A DNA stretch of 64,000 nt from Anaerolineales bacterium (GCA_027023425.1 JALVVL010000007.1:1-64000), one strand, 5' to 3'; shown: positions 1-9,045, counted from the stretch's first letter. The notes: generated by a model not told the origin, from the letters alone. Numbers and translations are program-made.

Positions 1-124
1 AAGTGTTTCGTATTTTGAGTGAGCGTTATCGCAATCGGAGGAAGCGCTTTCGGCTCCGGTTCAACTTGATTGCAGCCATTTACAACATGGAAATTGCCTC
101 ATCGTGACTTTTGCAAGAGGTCTA
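1..124 (+). mobile_element. 3' end of an IS5-type insertion sequence (partial)
   Basis: This is the right-hand end of an insertion sequence cut by the window edge. It holds the last codons of a DDE transposase (3-107), directly followed by TTTTGCAAGAGGTCTA, which looks like a terminal inverted repeat of the type found on IS5-group elements. The left part lies outside the window, so family and integrity cannot be settled. The outer boundary near 124 is inferred from the end of the TIR-like sequence. Confidence 0.5.
3..107 (+). CDS. IS5-family transposase, C-terminal fragment
   Basis: The reading frame enters from the left edge and stops at the TGA at 105-107. The last 34 residues are basic (SERYRNRRKRFRLRFNLIAA) and end NMEIASS. 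This resembles the C-terminal tail of IS5/IS1031-type DDE transposases, where a run of Arg/Lys follows the catalytic Glu helix and precedes an Asn-Leu-Ile-Ala stretch. No catalytic residue falls in the window. Family assignment rests on recalled motif similarity, so confidence is moderate. Confidence 0.5.
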   Translation: MFRILSERYRNRRKRFRLRFNLIAAIYNMEIASS

Positions 125-189
125 TTGAAATTACCACCAAGCACCTTAACAACAGGATAGCAACCGCCAAAATGTTGTATTTTCATGGG

Positions 190-330
190 GAGCCGTCTGA
201 ACGCCGGCGGCTAAAAGCGCATGAGGAGCCAACAGGCTGCCTCGACGCCAAGATTGTCGCTCAGGCGACTCCCCTTTACCGAGACCCGATTGGGATTATT
301 GAGGAAGGCGCTTGCCTTGCCTCGTAGGAA
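190..330 (+). ncRNA. Candidate bridge/seek RNA region of the IS110 element
   Basis: IS110-group elements encode a guide (bridge) RNA in the non-coding stretch between the left end and the transposase. The roughly 330-bp stretch before the transposase here contains three hairpins in a row: 191-197 pairing with 206-212 (one G-U), GTCGC-tcag-GCGAC at 256-269, and a bulged stem 301-309 with 314-323. I see no protein-coding signal in it. The hairpins are read from the sequence; the bridge-RNA role is inference, and exact ends are unknown. Confidence 0.35.
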
Positions 331-440
331 CCACAAGGCTGGGGTCGGAGTTTGTGTTTGGGTCTCTGCTCAATGCCGGCAACACAGACGGCTACCACGC
401 TCACAGTACCTTGACTTCATCTTTGATTAGGAGGTTTGTC

Positions 441-1540
441 ATGGTTACCCGTGTGATTGGCATTGACTTGGCCGTGAAAGGCAAACACACGGCCGCTATT
501 TACGACCCCGCCACCCGTACCTTCATAGCAAAACGGTTACATTTCCGCACTCGCCCCGATGAGATGGAAAATGTCTTGCAACGGGCGCGTCAAGGTGCAC
601 CCTCTGACGTCCAAATTGCCGTCATGCTTGAGGCAACCGGCATGAGTTGGTTCCCTGTGGGGCTTTTCTTTCACCGTCACGGCGCCAAGGTCTACCGGCT
701 CAACGGCCGGGCAACCAAGGCACAACGCAAAGTCAATTGGCCTAACGGCCGCAGTGATAGGCTGGATAGTATGACTTTGGCAAGCATGTACGCCGCTCTC
801 CCAAGTCGCCGATTGATACGTTGGAAGCCGCCCTCTGCCGATTTGATGGCTTTACAACGCATGGTGCGGGAACTCCAGCGCTTGGTAGAGCACCAAACAG
901 CCATAATTTTGCGCCTACAAGCCTTAGACCAATGGGCTTGGGGTGGTTGGCATGGTCTCATTCCCAAACCTTACCAACAATGGGTGCGGAGCAATTTCTA
1001 CGACCCTTGGGAGGTGCTCGCTCATGGCACCGAAGCCCTCGTTGCCCTTTTGCGTAAAGATTACCCTTGTCTTTCCAAGGCATTGGGGAGCGCAGTGCGG
1101 CGATTTACCATGCGTTTATCGGCGACATTTCGCGATTTCCGAACGGACAGGCATTTGCCGGTTGGACGGGGATGGTGCCACGCAGCAACCAAAGCGGAGA
1201 ATCCCAATCACCGCACATGCCCTTGAGCAAGCGGGGCCCCAACCTAATCAAAAACACGCTGTACCAGAATGCCGAAGTAGCCCGCCAATGGGATGTCCAA
1301 CTGGCGAAAGTGTACTACACCCAAATGGTGAAATACGGCAAGCACCACACGCAAGCCGTTTGTGCGGTAGCCTCTCACTTAGCCCGACGGATTTATGCGG
1401 TGCTGCGAGATAGGAAGCCTTATGAACTGCGAGATTTGAAAGGGCGTCCCATCTCAAAAAAGGACTCTCGGGCACTGATACTGAAAGAGTTTCAAGTGCC
1501 CGAGAGCCTACGCAAACAGCGCCGCAAGCATCGTCGGTAA
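441..1540 (+). pseudogene. IS110-family transposase, frameshifted
   Basis: IS110 transposases combine an N-terminal RuvC-like DEDD domain with a C-terminal domain carrying a catalytic serine. The first frame starts at ATG 441, after GGAGG at 429-433, and shows the DEDD set: D9 (VIGIDL), E64 (MLEATG), D106 and D109 (SDRLD). Around 1065-1085 the reading moves by -1. The second frame (about 1067-1540) continues with FQGIGERSAAI, RFPNGQAFAGW and VPRSNQSGES, the conserved C-terminal block with the serine region. Every motif is present but in two frames, and no obvious slippery heptamer lies at the junction. I therefore call a single-base indel rather than programmed frameshifting. Combined length (about 365 aa) is normal for the family. 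Confidence 0.8.
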
Positions 1541-1591
1541 GAGTGCTTGCTGGCCACAAGAGCCTTCCCAGCCCAGAGGCTCTTGCGTAGG
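1505..1591 (+). other. Competing inverted repeats at the IS110 3' end
   Basis: CAAGAGCCT (1557-1565) and AGGCTCTTG (1577-1585) form a perfect 9-bp stem with an 11-nt loop just past the transposase stop. CCTACGCAA (about 1508-1516) can instead pair with TTGCGTAGG (1583-1591), so two alternative pairings share the right arm. There is no U-run, so this is not a classical terminator. It may mark the right end of the element or a 3' RNA structure. Confidence 0.4.
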
Positions 1592-1761
1592 TAAATTATA
1601 CTCGTAGGGCGAAACGGAGTCAAAAGCGTTGTCTATAGCGCAGGCTCCGAACGGATTTGCGCGCTCTCACATCATAGCAGGTTGCTATTCTGTTGTGAAG
1701 GTACCCAAAAATGTCTATCTTTTGGTTGTGCTAAAACCCTTGACAAGATTTAGAATATCTT

Positions 1762-2206
1762 GTTATCCACCGATTGACACAGATTTACACCGATTGAAAA
1801 AGAAAACCACAGAGGACACAGAAATTTACAGAGAACACAGAAAGAGGGGAATTGAGGTACTGAGGGATTGGGGCGTTGAGTCGTTGAGTCGTTGGGGCGT
1901 GGGTAGGGGAGAAAAACCACAGCCACAGAGGACACAGAAATTTACAGAAATTTACAGAAGACACAGAAAAAACTTTTCCTTGCGTCATTTACATTTCTCT
2001 GCGTCTCTGCGTTGCTTTCTTTGCGCCTCTGCGTTACCCTTGGCGCCCTCTGTGCCCTTGGCGCCCTTGGCGTCTCTGCGTTCCTCTGCGCCTCTGCTTC
2101 CTCTGCGTCTTTGCGTTAATCTTGGCGTCCTAAATCGCTAATCTTCTCATCTGTGCCATCTGTGTAATCTGTGGTTTTCCTTTGCGTCTCTGCGTTAATC
2201 TGTGGG
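1762..2206. repeat. Intergenic word-repeat cluster
   Basis: This gap holds no convincing gene. It is built from degenerate copies of several words: CCACAGAGGACACAGAAA (1805-1845, 1918-1970), TTGAGGTACTGAGGGATTGG (1851-1870), TCGTTGAGTCGTTGGGGCG (1877-1900), and the CTTTGCGTCTCTGCGTTAC and CCTTGGCGCCCTTGGCGTC types (1980-2205). The order of words varies between gaps, so this is a mosaic, not one transposon. 1592-1761 shows no recognisable feature. Confidence 0.8.
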
Positions 2207-2208
2207 TT

Positions 2209-2424
2209 TTACGCAGGCGGAGGGACAGGCAGGTCTTCAATGGGCGTGTCGCGCCATTTGTCGCCCTCTTCAATCAGCATCACCGGAATATCATCCCGAA
2301 TTGGGTACTTGCGGCCACAATCGCGGCAAACCAACCATGTTTCTTTCACAAGTTCAAGTTCGCCTTTGCCTTCTTGGACGCACACCGGGCAACGCAGGAT
2401 TTCCAGCAAGTCTTGGCTAACCAT
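2209..2424 (-). CDS. Trm112-family zinc-ribbon protein
   Basis: This 71-residue protein has the Trm112/YcaR fold signature: [10 protein letters not shown] near the N-terminus, a second pair [10 protein letters not shown], then IRDDIPVML. The four cysteines form a CxxC...CxxC zinc ribbon. In eukaryotes and archaea Trm112 activates methyltransferases; bacterial members are often of unknown role. ATG 2424 is preceded by AAGGAG six bases upstream, and only 3 bp separate it from the upstream GH114 gene, so they are likely co-transcribed. The stop lies at the edge of the intergenic repeat block. The C-terminus is proline-rich (PVPPPA). Confidence 0.85.
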   Translation of the reverse strand: MVSQDLLEILRCPVCVQEGKGELELVKETWLVCRDCGRKYPIRDDIPVMLIEEGDKWRDTPIEDLPVPPPA

Positions 2425-2427
2425 AAG

Positions 2428-3381
2428 TTACTCCTTCCAATCTTGTAAGCAAGAATATCGCCACGGGCTCAAATCCCACGGCTTGATCAGCAAAGAAAAG
2501 CCCCATTTGTTTGCCTTGGGGCACACTTGCGCGGGCAAGGCTTTATATTCTATCTCAAAAACGGCTTTGTTCGCGGCCACAAACCGCTTTAGCGGCTCGC
2601 ATTCGTTGTAGGTAAAGCATTCCTCACTAACCGAAAAATCAAAATTGCCCACCAACTGCGGGATTTGCGGGCGGTCGTTTTTCAAGCCCACAGCGAGACC
2701 GCGCCGGTGGGCTTCAGCGGCAAGCCATTTGTTGTAGCGCAGTTGGTCGGCCGCGGTAATGCGAAAGCCGGTTTCTTCCAGATAACTTTGCACATTGTCG
2801 GGGTCAACCGCGTCGCAACCCTTCCTCACCGCCAAATCCATGCGGGCGCGCATGATGGGCGCCAGAGCATCCACCTTGCGGATGTCAAGGTAGCGCTCGC
2901 CTTCCCAATCCTCCAGCGGCTTGCCGATGACGTTTTTGGGGAATTGGCCCGCGTCGGGGCGCCAATCCTCGTAAGTGCCAGCGCTGAAGTAGCAAATCAC
3001 CTTGCGGCCGAGTTTGTGCAAGGCGGCGATGGTTTCGGCGGGCGTATCAAACAAATCCACGTCGTAAGCCTGCGCCTTGTAGTGCATGTCAATGCGCCCG
3101 CCGTTGATTTGGATTTGCCACGTGGTGCGCGGCGTCGGCTTCCACCACAAAAGCGGCGTTGGGGTTGGTGGTGAGGCTGGGCTGGGGGAAGGGACAAGAG
3201 TTGGCGTGCGCTTCGGTGTGGGGGAAGGGGCGGCTTCGGTTTTGGGAGGGTTTGTGGCGAAAGCCGGAGGTTTGCTCGGCGGAGGGGGCGCGCTCGGCGC
3301 AGGGGAAGGGCTTGATGCACCGCAGGCCGCCAGTAGCAGAACCAAAAGCGCCGCCGCGGCTATTAGAAGGCGTTTTTTCAT
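2428..3381 (-). CDS. Secreted lipoprotein with GH114 (endo-alpha-1,4-polygalactosaminidase-like) domain
   Basis: The protein (317 aa) begins MKKRLLIAAAALLVLLLAACG, a signal peptide with a lipobox (LAAC) that tethers it outside the membrane. A Pro/Ser/Thr linker (residues 22-75) follows. The rest is a TIM barrel of the GH114/TM1410 type, with WQIQI, KVICYFSAGTYEDWRPD, the GKPLEDWEGERYLDIR block, CDAVDPDNVQ and GLAVGLKNDRPQ. GH114 enzymes cleave partially deacetylated galactosaminoglycans. ATG 3381 was chosen over an earlier in-frame start because it opens the signal peptide, has GGGGA upstream, and avoids long overlap with the vanW-type gene (1-bp gap). Substrate in this organism is unknown. 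Confidence 0.85.
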   Translation of the reverse strand: MKKRLLIAAAALLVLLLAACGASSPSPAPSAPPPPSKPPAFATNPPKTEAAPSPTPKRTPTLVPSPSPASPPTPTPLLWWKPTPRTTWQIQINGGRIDMHYKAQAYDVDLFDTPAETIAALHKLGRKVICYFSAGTYEDWRPDAGQFPKNVIGKPLEDWEGERYLDIRKVDALAPIMRARMDLAVRKGCDAVDPDNVQSYLEETGFRITAADQLRYNKWLAAEAHRRGLAVGLKNDRPQIPQLVGNFDFSVSEECFTYNECEPLKRFVAANKAVFEIEYKALPAQVCPKANKWGFSLLIKPWDLSPWRYSCLQDWKE

Positions 3382-3382
3382 T

Positions 3383-5266
3383 TCAGTCCCCTTTGTCCTC
3401 TTCATCGGATTTATCAGGTCGGCAGGGGTGTTTAGGGTCGGGGTGCTTGGGCGGCATTCCGGGCGTGTCGGGGCCGTATTCGCACACGGCCTGCCAAGGT
3501 TCGTAGTGGGTGTAGAAGGTGTCTTTGAAAAGGATTTTGCCGTCCTTGCGCACAATGCGCGTCACGGTCACATCTGCGCCTTTTGCGGCCCAATCCACCT
3601 GCTTGATTTCGCCCTTTTTGAGTTTGGGGTTTTCAATGTACTTTGGCGGCGGCGGGTCAACCACATTTTGCAACCCTGTGGTGTGCCACTCTACCTCGCG
3701 CCCGTCGGAGGTGCTGTAAAGTTTCCATGTGAGGTAGCGGTAGGGCACCGAGACCTTGGTTTCCATCAAAATCCAATACGGCGTATCGTTTTTGAATTTG
3801 AAATCCACCACGGGGGCGTAAACGGTGGCGTCAAGGCCGGCCAGTTTGGGGTCATTGCCGCCGCTTGGGGTTTGCTCGTAGTAAAGCACACGGTAGGCGT
3901 GGGGATGACGCTCAATGATTGGGTAACCGGCGAAGAAAACGGTGCGGAAAAGGGTGGTGCTTACCTGACAGACGCCGCCGCCCACGCCTTTGATGGTGCG
4001 GTTGCCGTAAATGATCAATGCCTCGGCGTAGCCGGTATCAAGGCTAACATCGCCGAGCACCTTTGCCATTGAAAAAACCTCTCCCGGGGCAACCAAGTAG
4101 CCGTCAAAGCGCTTGGCGGCGACTACGATATTGTGTATTCGGGCTTCGCTTGAGCCATAAAAGTATGAGGTGTATTTTGCAACCAGTTCGGTGATGCCGA
4201 GTTCTTTGGCGGTGGCGTTATCGCCTACGCGCGGCTGAATCAAATCTGCCGCGAGCACCACCTTGTGCCTGCCCGCAAGCAAATTTTTCTTCACTTCGGC
4301 GAGGCTTTCTTTGATTTTGAGGTGGCGCCCTATGACGGCATGTTGGATCAGCACCAGTTTGTGGGTCTTTTCGTTGAAATGGAAGCGGGCGTTGGCCGGT
4401 TTGCGCTCCACCTGCGGGGCAATGCGCTCCAAGAAACCTTGCAGAGGGGAGGTGTTGAGGTCAATCACAAAATGCGAGGCGTGCGGCGGGCGTTTGATTT
4501 CAAGCCAAGGGGCGAAAGTCTTTGGCGCAAAAGTCCAAGGGCCCGGGTCGTCTTTGGCAGCGGCGGGCAGGACGACTTTGAGCGGCGCGGCGAGGATGGC
4601 GCGCAGGCGTTGGGCCTCGGCGGATGGGTCGGCAATTTGCGGCGGTATTTTTTCAACCTGTAGCGGCAAGCGAATATCCCGCAGGCGCGGCAAAAGCGCG
4701 GCAAGGGCGGCGGCGGTTGCGCGCCTGTTTAAGCGCCTTCCCACCTGCCCGTGCTTGGCTATAACCTCCGTGCCTTTTATCGCGAGGACGGCCTCCTTCT
4801 TGGGGCGGTCAATTTGCTTTGCGAGTGCGTCAAGGTATTTGAGCGCTATCGGCTCGCTAAAGACCGCTACCGGTGGCAAATTGACGCCGTAATACCATGC
4901 CGCCCAGCGGTCGGCCAGTCGTTGCCACGGAGAACCGTGCCGCCCCACCGCGTAAGCGGCTTGCGCCGCGGCGCGGTTATCAAGCACAAACCCCAATTCA
5001 ATGGGATGGGCTTGCCAAGTGCGCCCTTCGTATTCCAGCGTGATTTTGCCGGTTATTGGGAAGGTCAAGGTTTTATCTAAGAGAGCGGTGGCTTCATCGG
5101 GCGTGAGTCCGCCAAGGTTAACGCCACCAACGCTCACCCCCGGGTAGATTTTGCCGCGGTAGGACCACGCGAGCCAGCCCGCACCTACCGAAATACCGAG
5201 TGCGAGGAGCGCCGCTCCCAAAACGAACGCCCATATTGTGCTGGTGAGCCATTGGGGGAGTTTCAT
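3383..5266 (-). CDS. VanW-family cell-wall-associated protein
   Basis: 627 residues. One N-terminal membrane segment (about 11-35) is followed by a peptidoglycan-binding_4-type region (PGVSVGGVNLGGLTPDEA). The VanW domain (about 370-510) shows the HNIVVAAKRFDGYLVAPGE, FSMAKVLGDVS, VGGGVCQVSTTLFR and ERHPHAYRV motifs. A G5-like tail (KYIENPKLKKGEIKQVDW) precedes a charged C-terminus. VanW proteins occur widely in Gram-positive and Chloroflexota genomes and are linked to the cell wall; their biochemical activity is unsettled. The gene heads a three-gene minus-strand run with the GH114 lipoprotein and Trm112. No strong ribosome site is visible before ATG 5266. Confidence 0.9.
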   Translation of the reverse strand: MKLPQWLTSTIWAFVLGAALLALGISVGAGWLAWSYRGKIYPGVSVGGVNLGGLTPDEATALLDKTLTFPITGKITLEYEGRTWQAHPIELGFVLDNRAAAQAAYAVGRHGSPWQRLADRWAAWYYGVNLPPVAVFSEPIALKYLDALAKQIDRPKKEAVLAIKGTEVIAKHGQVGRRLNRRATAAALAALLPRLRDIRLPLQVEKIPPQIADPSAEAQRLRAILAAPLKVVLPAAAKDDPGPWTFAPKTFAPWLEIKRPPHASHFVIDLNTSPLQGFLERIAPQVERKPANARFHFNEKTHKLVLIQHAVIGRHLKIKESLAEVKKNLLAGRHKVVLAADLIQPRVGDNATAKELGITELVAKYTSYFYGSSEARIHNIVVAAKRFDGYLVAPGEVFSMAKVLGDVSLDTGYAEALIIYGNRTIKGVGGGVCQVSTTLFRTVFFAGYPIIERHPHAYRVLYYEQTPSGGNDPKLAGLDATVYAPVVDFKFKNDTPYWILMETKVSVPYRYLTWKLYSTSDGREVEWHTTGLQNVVDPPPPKYIENPKLKKGEIKQVDWAAKGADVTVTRIVRKDGKILFKDTFYTHYEPWQAVCEYGPDTPGMPPKHPDPKHPCRPDKSDEEDKGD

Positions 5267-5282
5267 GCGGATTTACCGGCTA

Positions 5283-5740
5283 TGCTAAATTGAAGTAGAA
5301 AACCACAGAGGACACAGAAGGAGAGAGGGATTTAGGGATTGAGGTACTGAGAGATTGAGGGGATTGGGGCGTTGAGTCGTTGCATCGTTGCGTCGTAAAA
5401 GTGAAACAGGAACACAGAAATTTGCAGAGAACACAGAAAAAATCTGTGCTAATCTGTGTAATCTGTGGTTTTTCTCTTTGCGCTCTCTGCGTCTCTGTTT
5501 CCTCTGCGTCTCTGAGTTATCATCCACCGATTTACACGGATTTACACCGATTGGATTGTAAAACCGCAGATTTCACAGATTCCGCAGAAAAAATCTGTGC
5601 TAATCTGTGTAATCTGTGGTTTTTCTCCTTGGCATCCCTATCCACCGATTGACACCGATGTTCACCGATTGAAGGAAAACCACAGAAGATACAGAAACAC
5701 CACAGAGAACACAGAAAGAGAGGGATTTAGGGATTGAGGT
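5283..5740. repeat. Intergenic word-repeat cluster
   Basis: This mosaic sits between the divergent vanW-type gene and rnc. It includes AAACCACAGAGGACACAGAA, TTGAGGTACTGAGAGATTG, GTTGAGTCGTTGCATCGTTG, several CACAGATT..CTGTGCTAATCTGTG units and CACCGATT repeats. Short open frames here are made of repeat words and are not genes. 5741-5944 holds the rnc upstream region, where a possible -10 (TACAAT, 5879-5884) has no good -35 partner. Confidence 0.8.
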
Positions 5741-5944
5741 ACTGAGGGATTGGGGAGAGCGACCGTGTCCTCCGTGGCCTGTTCTTGGCTGAAAGGTTAC
5801 GTTGGCTTACCGCTTTCCTAATTTTACCGCGTCGCCAAAAGGTGAACCTTCTGCTTCGCCCCTTTTCTCAATTTGCGATACAATACCTTCCGCGTCTGGG
5901 CGCTGCTCCGACGGCAATCATGCAAAAGTGCAGGAGGTACTCCC

Positions 5945-6691
5945 ATGCCCGAAAACTCCTACGGCGCACCCGAGTCGCCGCGCGAATTCGCCGAACGGCT
6001 GAATTTGCCTTTCAAGGACATGCGCCTGCTGATTCGCGCGCTTTCACATCGCTCATACGCCAACGAGCATTCGGAGGTGCTGGAGGATAACGAGCGTTTA
6101 GAATTTTTGGGAGATGCCCTGCTGGATTTTGTGGTGGGCGAATGGCTGTATCACCACTTCCCCGAAATGGACGAAGGGGCGCTTACGCGCTTGCGGGCGG
6201 CGCTCGTTTGCGGCGACCAATTGGCCGAGTTCGCTCGGCAAATTGGGCTGGATAGGGCACTGCTGTTGGGGCACGGCGAGGATGCCGCCGGTGGCCGAAA
6301 ACGCCCCACCCTCTTGGCCGCGGCATTTGAGGCTGTGGTGGGCGCCCTTTACCTTGATAGCGGGCTGGATGCAGTGCGTGATTTCGTCCTCCCTTTGTTA
6401 GAACCGGCTACTGAGCGCATACTTGCTTACCACCTTGATGAAGACCCCAAAAGCCGTTTGCAAGAGATTGTGCAAGCGCGCGGCTTACCTTCCCCTGTTT
6501 ACCACACGCTCAAAGTCACCGGCCCAGACCATGAGCGCACTTTTGAGGTGGAAGTTTTGGTCGGCGAAGTACCGCTTGGGCGTGGCATTGGCCCCAACAA
6601 GCGCGCTGCCACCAAATCCGCCGCTCAGCAGGCTTTGAACCGGCTTGAGGACTATTTACCCATCAAGCGGGAGGATGGCGAGAGTGATTAA
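5945..6691 (+). CDS. rnc: Ribonuclease III
   Basis: RNase III cleaves double-stranded RNA in rRNA processing and decay. The 248-residue protein has the catalytic domain signature NERLEFLGDALLD (residues 49-61), with the metal-binding Asp at D57. The second acidic block is AAAFEAVVGALYLD. A C-terminal dsRNA-binding domain follows (DPKSRLQEIVQARG ... GPNKRAATKSAAQQAL). ATG 5945 follows AGGAGG with good spacing, so I prefer it to the earlier in-frame start at 5873. The end overlaps the next gene by 17 bp, which suggests translational coupling. Confidence 0.97.
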   Translation: MPENSYGAPESPREFAERLNLPFKDMRLLIRALSHRSYANEHSEVLEDNERLEFLGDALLDFVVGEWLYHHFPEMDEGALTRLRAALVCGDQLAEFARQIGLDRALLLGHGEDAAGGRKRPTLLAAAFEAVVGALYLDSGLDAVRDFVLPLLEPATERILAYHLDEDPKSRLQEIVQARGLPSPVYHTLKVTGPDHERTFEVEVLVGEVPLGRGIGPNKRAATKSAAQQALNRLEDYLPIKREDGESD

Positions 6692-7691
6692 GGCTAAAAG
6701 TCAGCCGCGGATTTTGCTGTTAGAGGATGATCTGGCTCTCGCCGAAGTTATGAGCGAACTCTTTGCCGAGGTTGGGGCAATTACAGAGGCTGTTCCTTCT
6801 ATCGGGGGAGCGATACGGGCGATGCGCTCTTTTTTACCAGATCTGATTGTGGCCGATTTGCGGCTGGCAGATGGAAACGGTATTGATTTTGTGGAGTACG
6901 TGCGCCAACGCGAGGAAGGGCGCGCTATCCCCATAATCGCTGTCTCGGCAGTGGTGGATAAGTCAACAATCGCCACCGCTCGCCGTAAGGGGGTTGATGA
7001 GTACCTGATTAAGCCATTTCAACCCGCGGAACTCTTGGCTGTCATCCGTAATCATTTGCAACGGCAAAAGGCAATTGCAAAATTAGCAAGCCGCGAGGCC
7101 CACATTCAAACGGTGAAAATGCTTGCTAATGTGATAGAAGCGCGAAGCAAGTATACCCGAGGGCATTCTGAACGCGTGCGGCGCTATGCTTTGATGCTTG
7201 GTGAAGTGCTTGGTTGGTCAGATGATGAGATGGTGTTTTTGGAATTTGGCGCTCTTTTGCACGACATCGGAAAAATCCAAATTCCCACTGAAATTATAGA
7301 GAAAGCAGGGCCGCTTACGCCGGAAGAACAGGCGCTAATAGAAACTCATCCGCAGGTTGGCGCAGAGATGTTGCGCGACGTGGAACACCTGAAGCCGGTG
7401 ATCCCGTATGTGCTTTATCACCATGAAAGGTGCGATGGCTCCGGTTATCCTTTCCATTTGCCCTGTGAGGAAATTCCTCCGGAAGGGCGCTTGATTGCCA
7501 TTGCCGATTCGTATGATGCAATGGTGAGCAATCGCCCTTACCGCGAGGCGAAACTCAAGGAGGTCGCCTTAGCAGAACTGATGCGAGGCGCCGGTGTGCT
7601 TTACGATGAGGAAATGGTGCGGGCGTTTGTGAACCTTATGCAGGAAGGTGCGCCAGAACTACATGGCAGAAAAGGTGATGATTTGCGGTAA
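6675..7691 (+). CDS. Response regulator with HD-GYP phosphodiesterase output
   Basis: The N-terminal receiver domain (residues 12-130) has the acidic pair ED(D) at 17-19, phospho-acceptor D61 (LIVADLR) and K in LIKPF. The HD-GYP domain (about 155-330) has HSERVRRYA, LLHDIGKI, HHERCDGSGYP and DSYDAMVSNRPYR. HD-GYP enzymes hydrolyse cyclic di-GMP, so this protein likely links a phosphorelay to second-messenger breakdown. GGGAGG lies directly before ATG 6675, so the in-frame GTG at 6684 is an alternative start with better spacing. It overlaps rnc by 17 bp. The cognate kinase is not in the neighbourhood. Confidence 0.93.
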   Translation: MARVIKAKSQPRILLLEDDLALAEVMSELFAEVGAITEAVPSIGGAIRAMRSFLPDLIVADLRLADGNGIDFVEYVRQREEGRAIPIIAVSAVVDKSTIATARRKGVDEYLIKPFQPAELLAVIRNHLQRQKAIAKLASREAHIQTVKMLANVIEARSKYTRGHSERVRRYALMLGEVLGWSDDEMVFLEFGALLHDIGKIQIPTEIIEKAGPLTPEEQALIETHPQVGAEMLRDVEHLKPVIPYVLYHHERCDGSGYPFHLPCEEIPPEGRLIAIADSYDAMVSNRPYREAKLKEVALAELMRGAGVLYDEEMVRAFVNLMQEGAPELHGRKGDDLR

Positions 7692-7700
7692 AATCCTCGT

Positions 7701-8969
7701 ATGCGATGGCGAATTTATGCGTTGATGGCCGATTTTGCGGTTGTGTTGTTGGCGGTTCTGTTACTTACGGCCGATTGTGCCGCCATAAGCACAATCCAAG
7801 ACCGCATTCGGCTTTACACTTACCCCCTTGAATTCAACTATACCGACTGGCTGCTGCGTGCGTGGTTCACCAAGGCCGAATTTGGCGCTTTTGGGGCGGA
7901 GCGGTTTGTGCCGCAGGCCGGAAGACGGGAGACGGTGCTGGAGTATGGCCGCCTCATGGGGGATATCGGGCGTTCGCGCTGGAAGTTGCAGGAGGAAATC
8001 GCCAATCCCAATGGCCGCGACGAAAAAGCAATTGCCGCCTTACGCGCCCATCTTCAGGAAGATTACCGCCGCCGTTCATGGCTTGCCCCAATTGCCGAGC
8101 AAATTATCCAAGAGCAGATCAGCCTCATCCTCGCCGAGCAGGGCGTTACGCTTGGGGGGGAGCCAATTCCGCCGGTGATGTACCGCACCACCGATGTGCC
8201 TATGGCATTGGTGGTTTCGCCGCGCAACGTAATCCGCCAAATTGCCAACATTTCTCTGCGCCCCGGCTTGACTTTAGACCAGCAAATTCAGTTGGAAGAC
8301 AAAGTGGCGCATGACCTCAACGTTTCCACCTTGGTGGTACCCATCGGCGGGGTGGGGGTTTATCCCACAATGGTGATGCAAACCGGTGATTTGCCCTGGT
8401 TGATTGATACAGTAGCCCATGAGTGGACGCACAATTATTTGGCTTGGCACCCGTTGGGCATGCACTACGATTCTACGGCCGAGATGCGGGTGATAAACGA
8501 AACCACGGCAAACATTGTGGGCAAAGAGGTCGGCAGGATGGTGCTCAAGCGTTTTTACCCCGAGTTGCTTCCGCCGCCACCGCCGCCCCCTTCCAAAAAG
8601 AAAAAAGCCTCGCCCAACACCCCGCCGCCGTTTGATTTCCGCGCCGAAATGCACAAAACTCGCGTGCATGTGGATAAGTTGTTGGCCGAGGGCAAGATAG
8701 AAGAAGCCGAGGCTTACATGGAGCAAAGGCGTAAGTTTTTTTGGGAACACGGCTATCACATTCGCAAGTTGAACCAAGCGTATTTTGCGTTTTACGGTGC
8801 GTATGCTGATGTGGCTGGTGGCGCGGCGGGTGCCACTGAAGACCCTGTGGGCGCGGCGGTGCGCAAATTGCGTGCTCAGAGTCCTTCGGTTGGCGCTTTT
8901 CTCAAACGCATAGCCCAAGTTTCCTCTTTTGCTGAGTTGAAAGCAATGGTTGGGGAAGGGAAACCGTGA
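7701..8969 (+). CDS. Secreted or membrane-anchored zincin-like protein, function unknown
   Basis: This 422-residue protein has an N-terminal hydrophobic segment (residues 11-29). At 238-250 the sequence reads TVAHEWTHNYLAW, an HExxH zinc site (H240, E241, H244). About 23 residues later INETTANIVGKE supplies a plausible third zinc ligand (E267), the gluzincin arrangement. A proline run (about 291-298) and a charged helical region follow. I infer a metallopeptidase, but the family is not recognised. It starts 9 bp after the HD-GYP gene without a clear ribosome site. Its stop is followed at once by a TCGTTGGG repeat tract. Confidence 0.7.
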   Translation: MRWRIYALMADFAVVLLAVLLLTADCAAISTIQDRIRLYTYPLEFNYTDWLLRAWFTKAEFGAFGAERFVPQAGRRETVLEYGRLMGDIGRSRWKLQEEIANPNGRDEKAIAALRAHLQEDYRRRSWLAPIAEQIIQEQISLILAEQGVTLGGEPIPPVMYRTTDVPMALVVSPRNVIRQIANISLRPGLTLDQQIQLEDKVAHDLNVSTLVVPIGGVGVYPTMVMQTGDLPWLIDTVAHEWTHNYLAWHPLGMHYDSTAEMRVINETTANIVGKEVGRMVLKRFYPELLPPPPPPPSKKKKASPNTPPPFDFRAEMHKTRVHVDKLLAEGKIEEAEAYMEQRRKFFWEHGYHIRKLNQAYFAFYGAYADVAGGAAGATEDPVGAAVRKLRAQSPSVGAFLKRIAQVSSFAELKAMVGEGKP

Positions 8970-9022
8970 AGTCGTTGGGGTGTTGGGTCGGTGAGTCGTT
9001 AGGTCGTTGGGTCGTGAAGTAT
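8970..9022. repeat. TCGTTGGG-type tandem word repeat
   Basis: Six degenerate units of a roughly 9-bp word (AGTCGTTGGGGTGTTGGGTC and variants) run from the stop codon of the zincin-like gene to just before the psd ribosome site. The same word, or its complement ACGACCCA, recurs at 1877, 5369, 11401, 25130, 28425 and 36180. Confidence 0.8.
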
Positions 9023-9045
9023 GAAAGGTTATTTTGGAGGTTGCT

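Noticed and set aside
1067-1540. Programmed -1 frameshift joining the IS110 halves
   Set aside because: No X-XXY-YYZ heptamer or downstream pseudoknot is evident at the junction, and IS110 transposases are normally single-frame. An indel is simpler.
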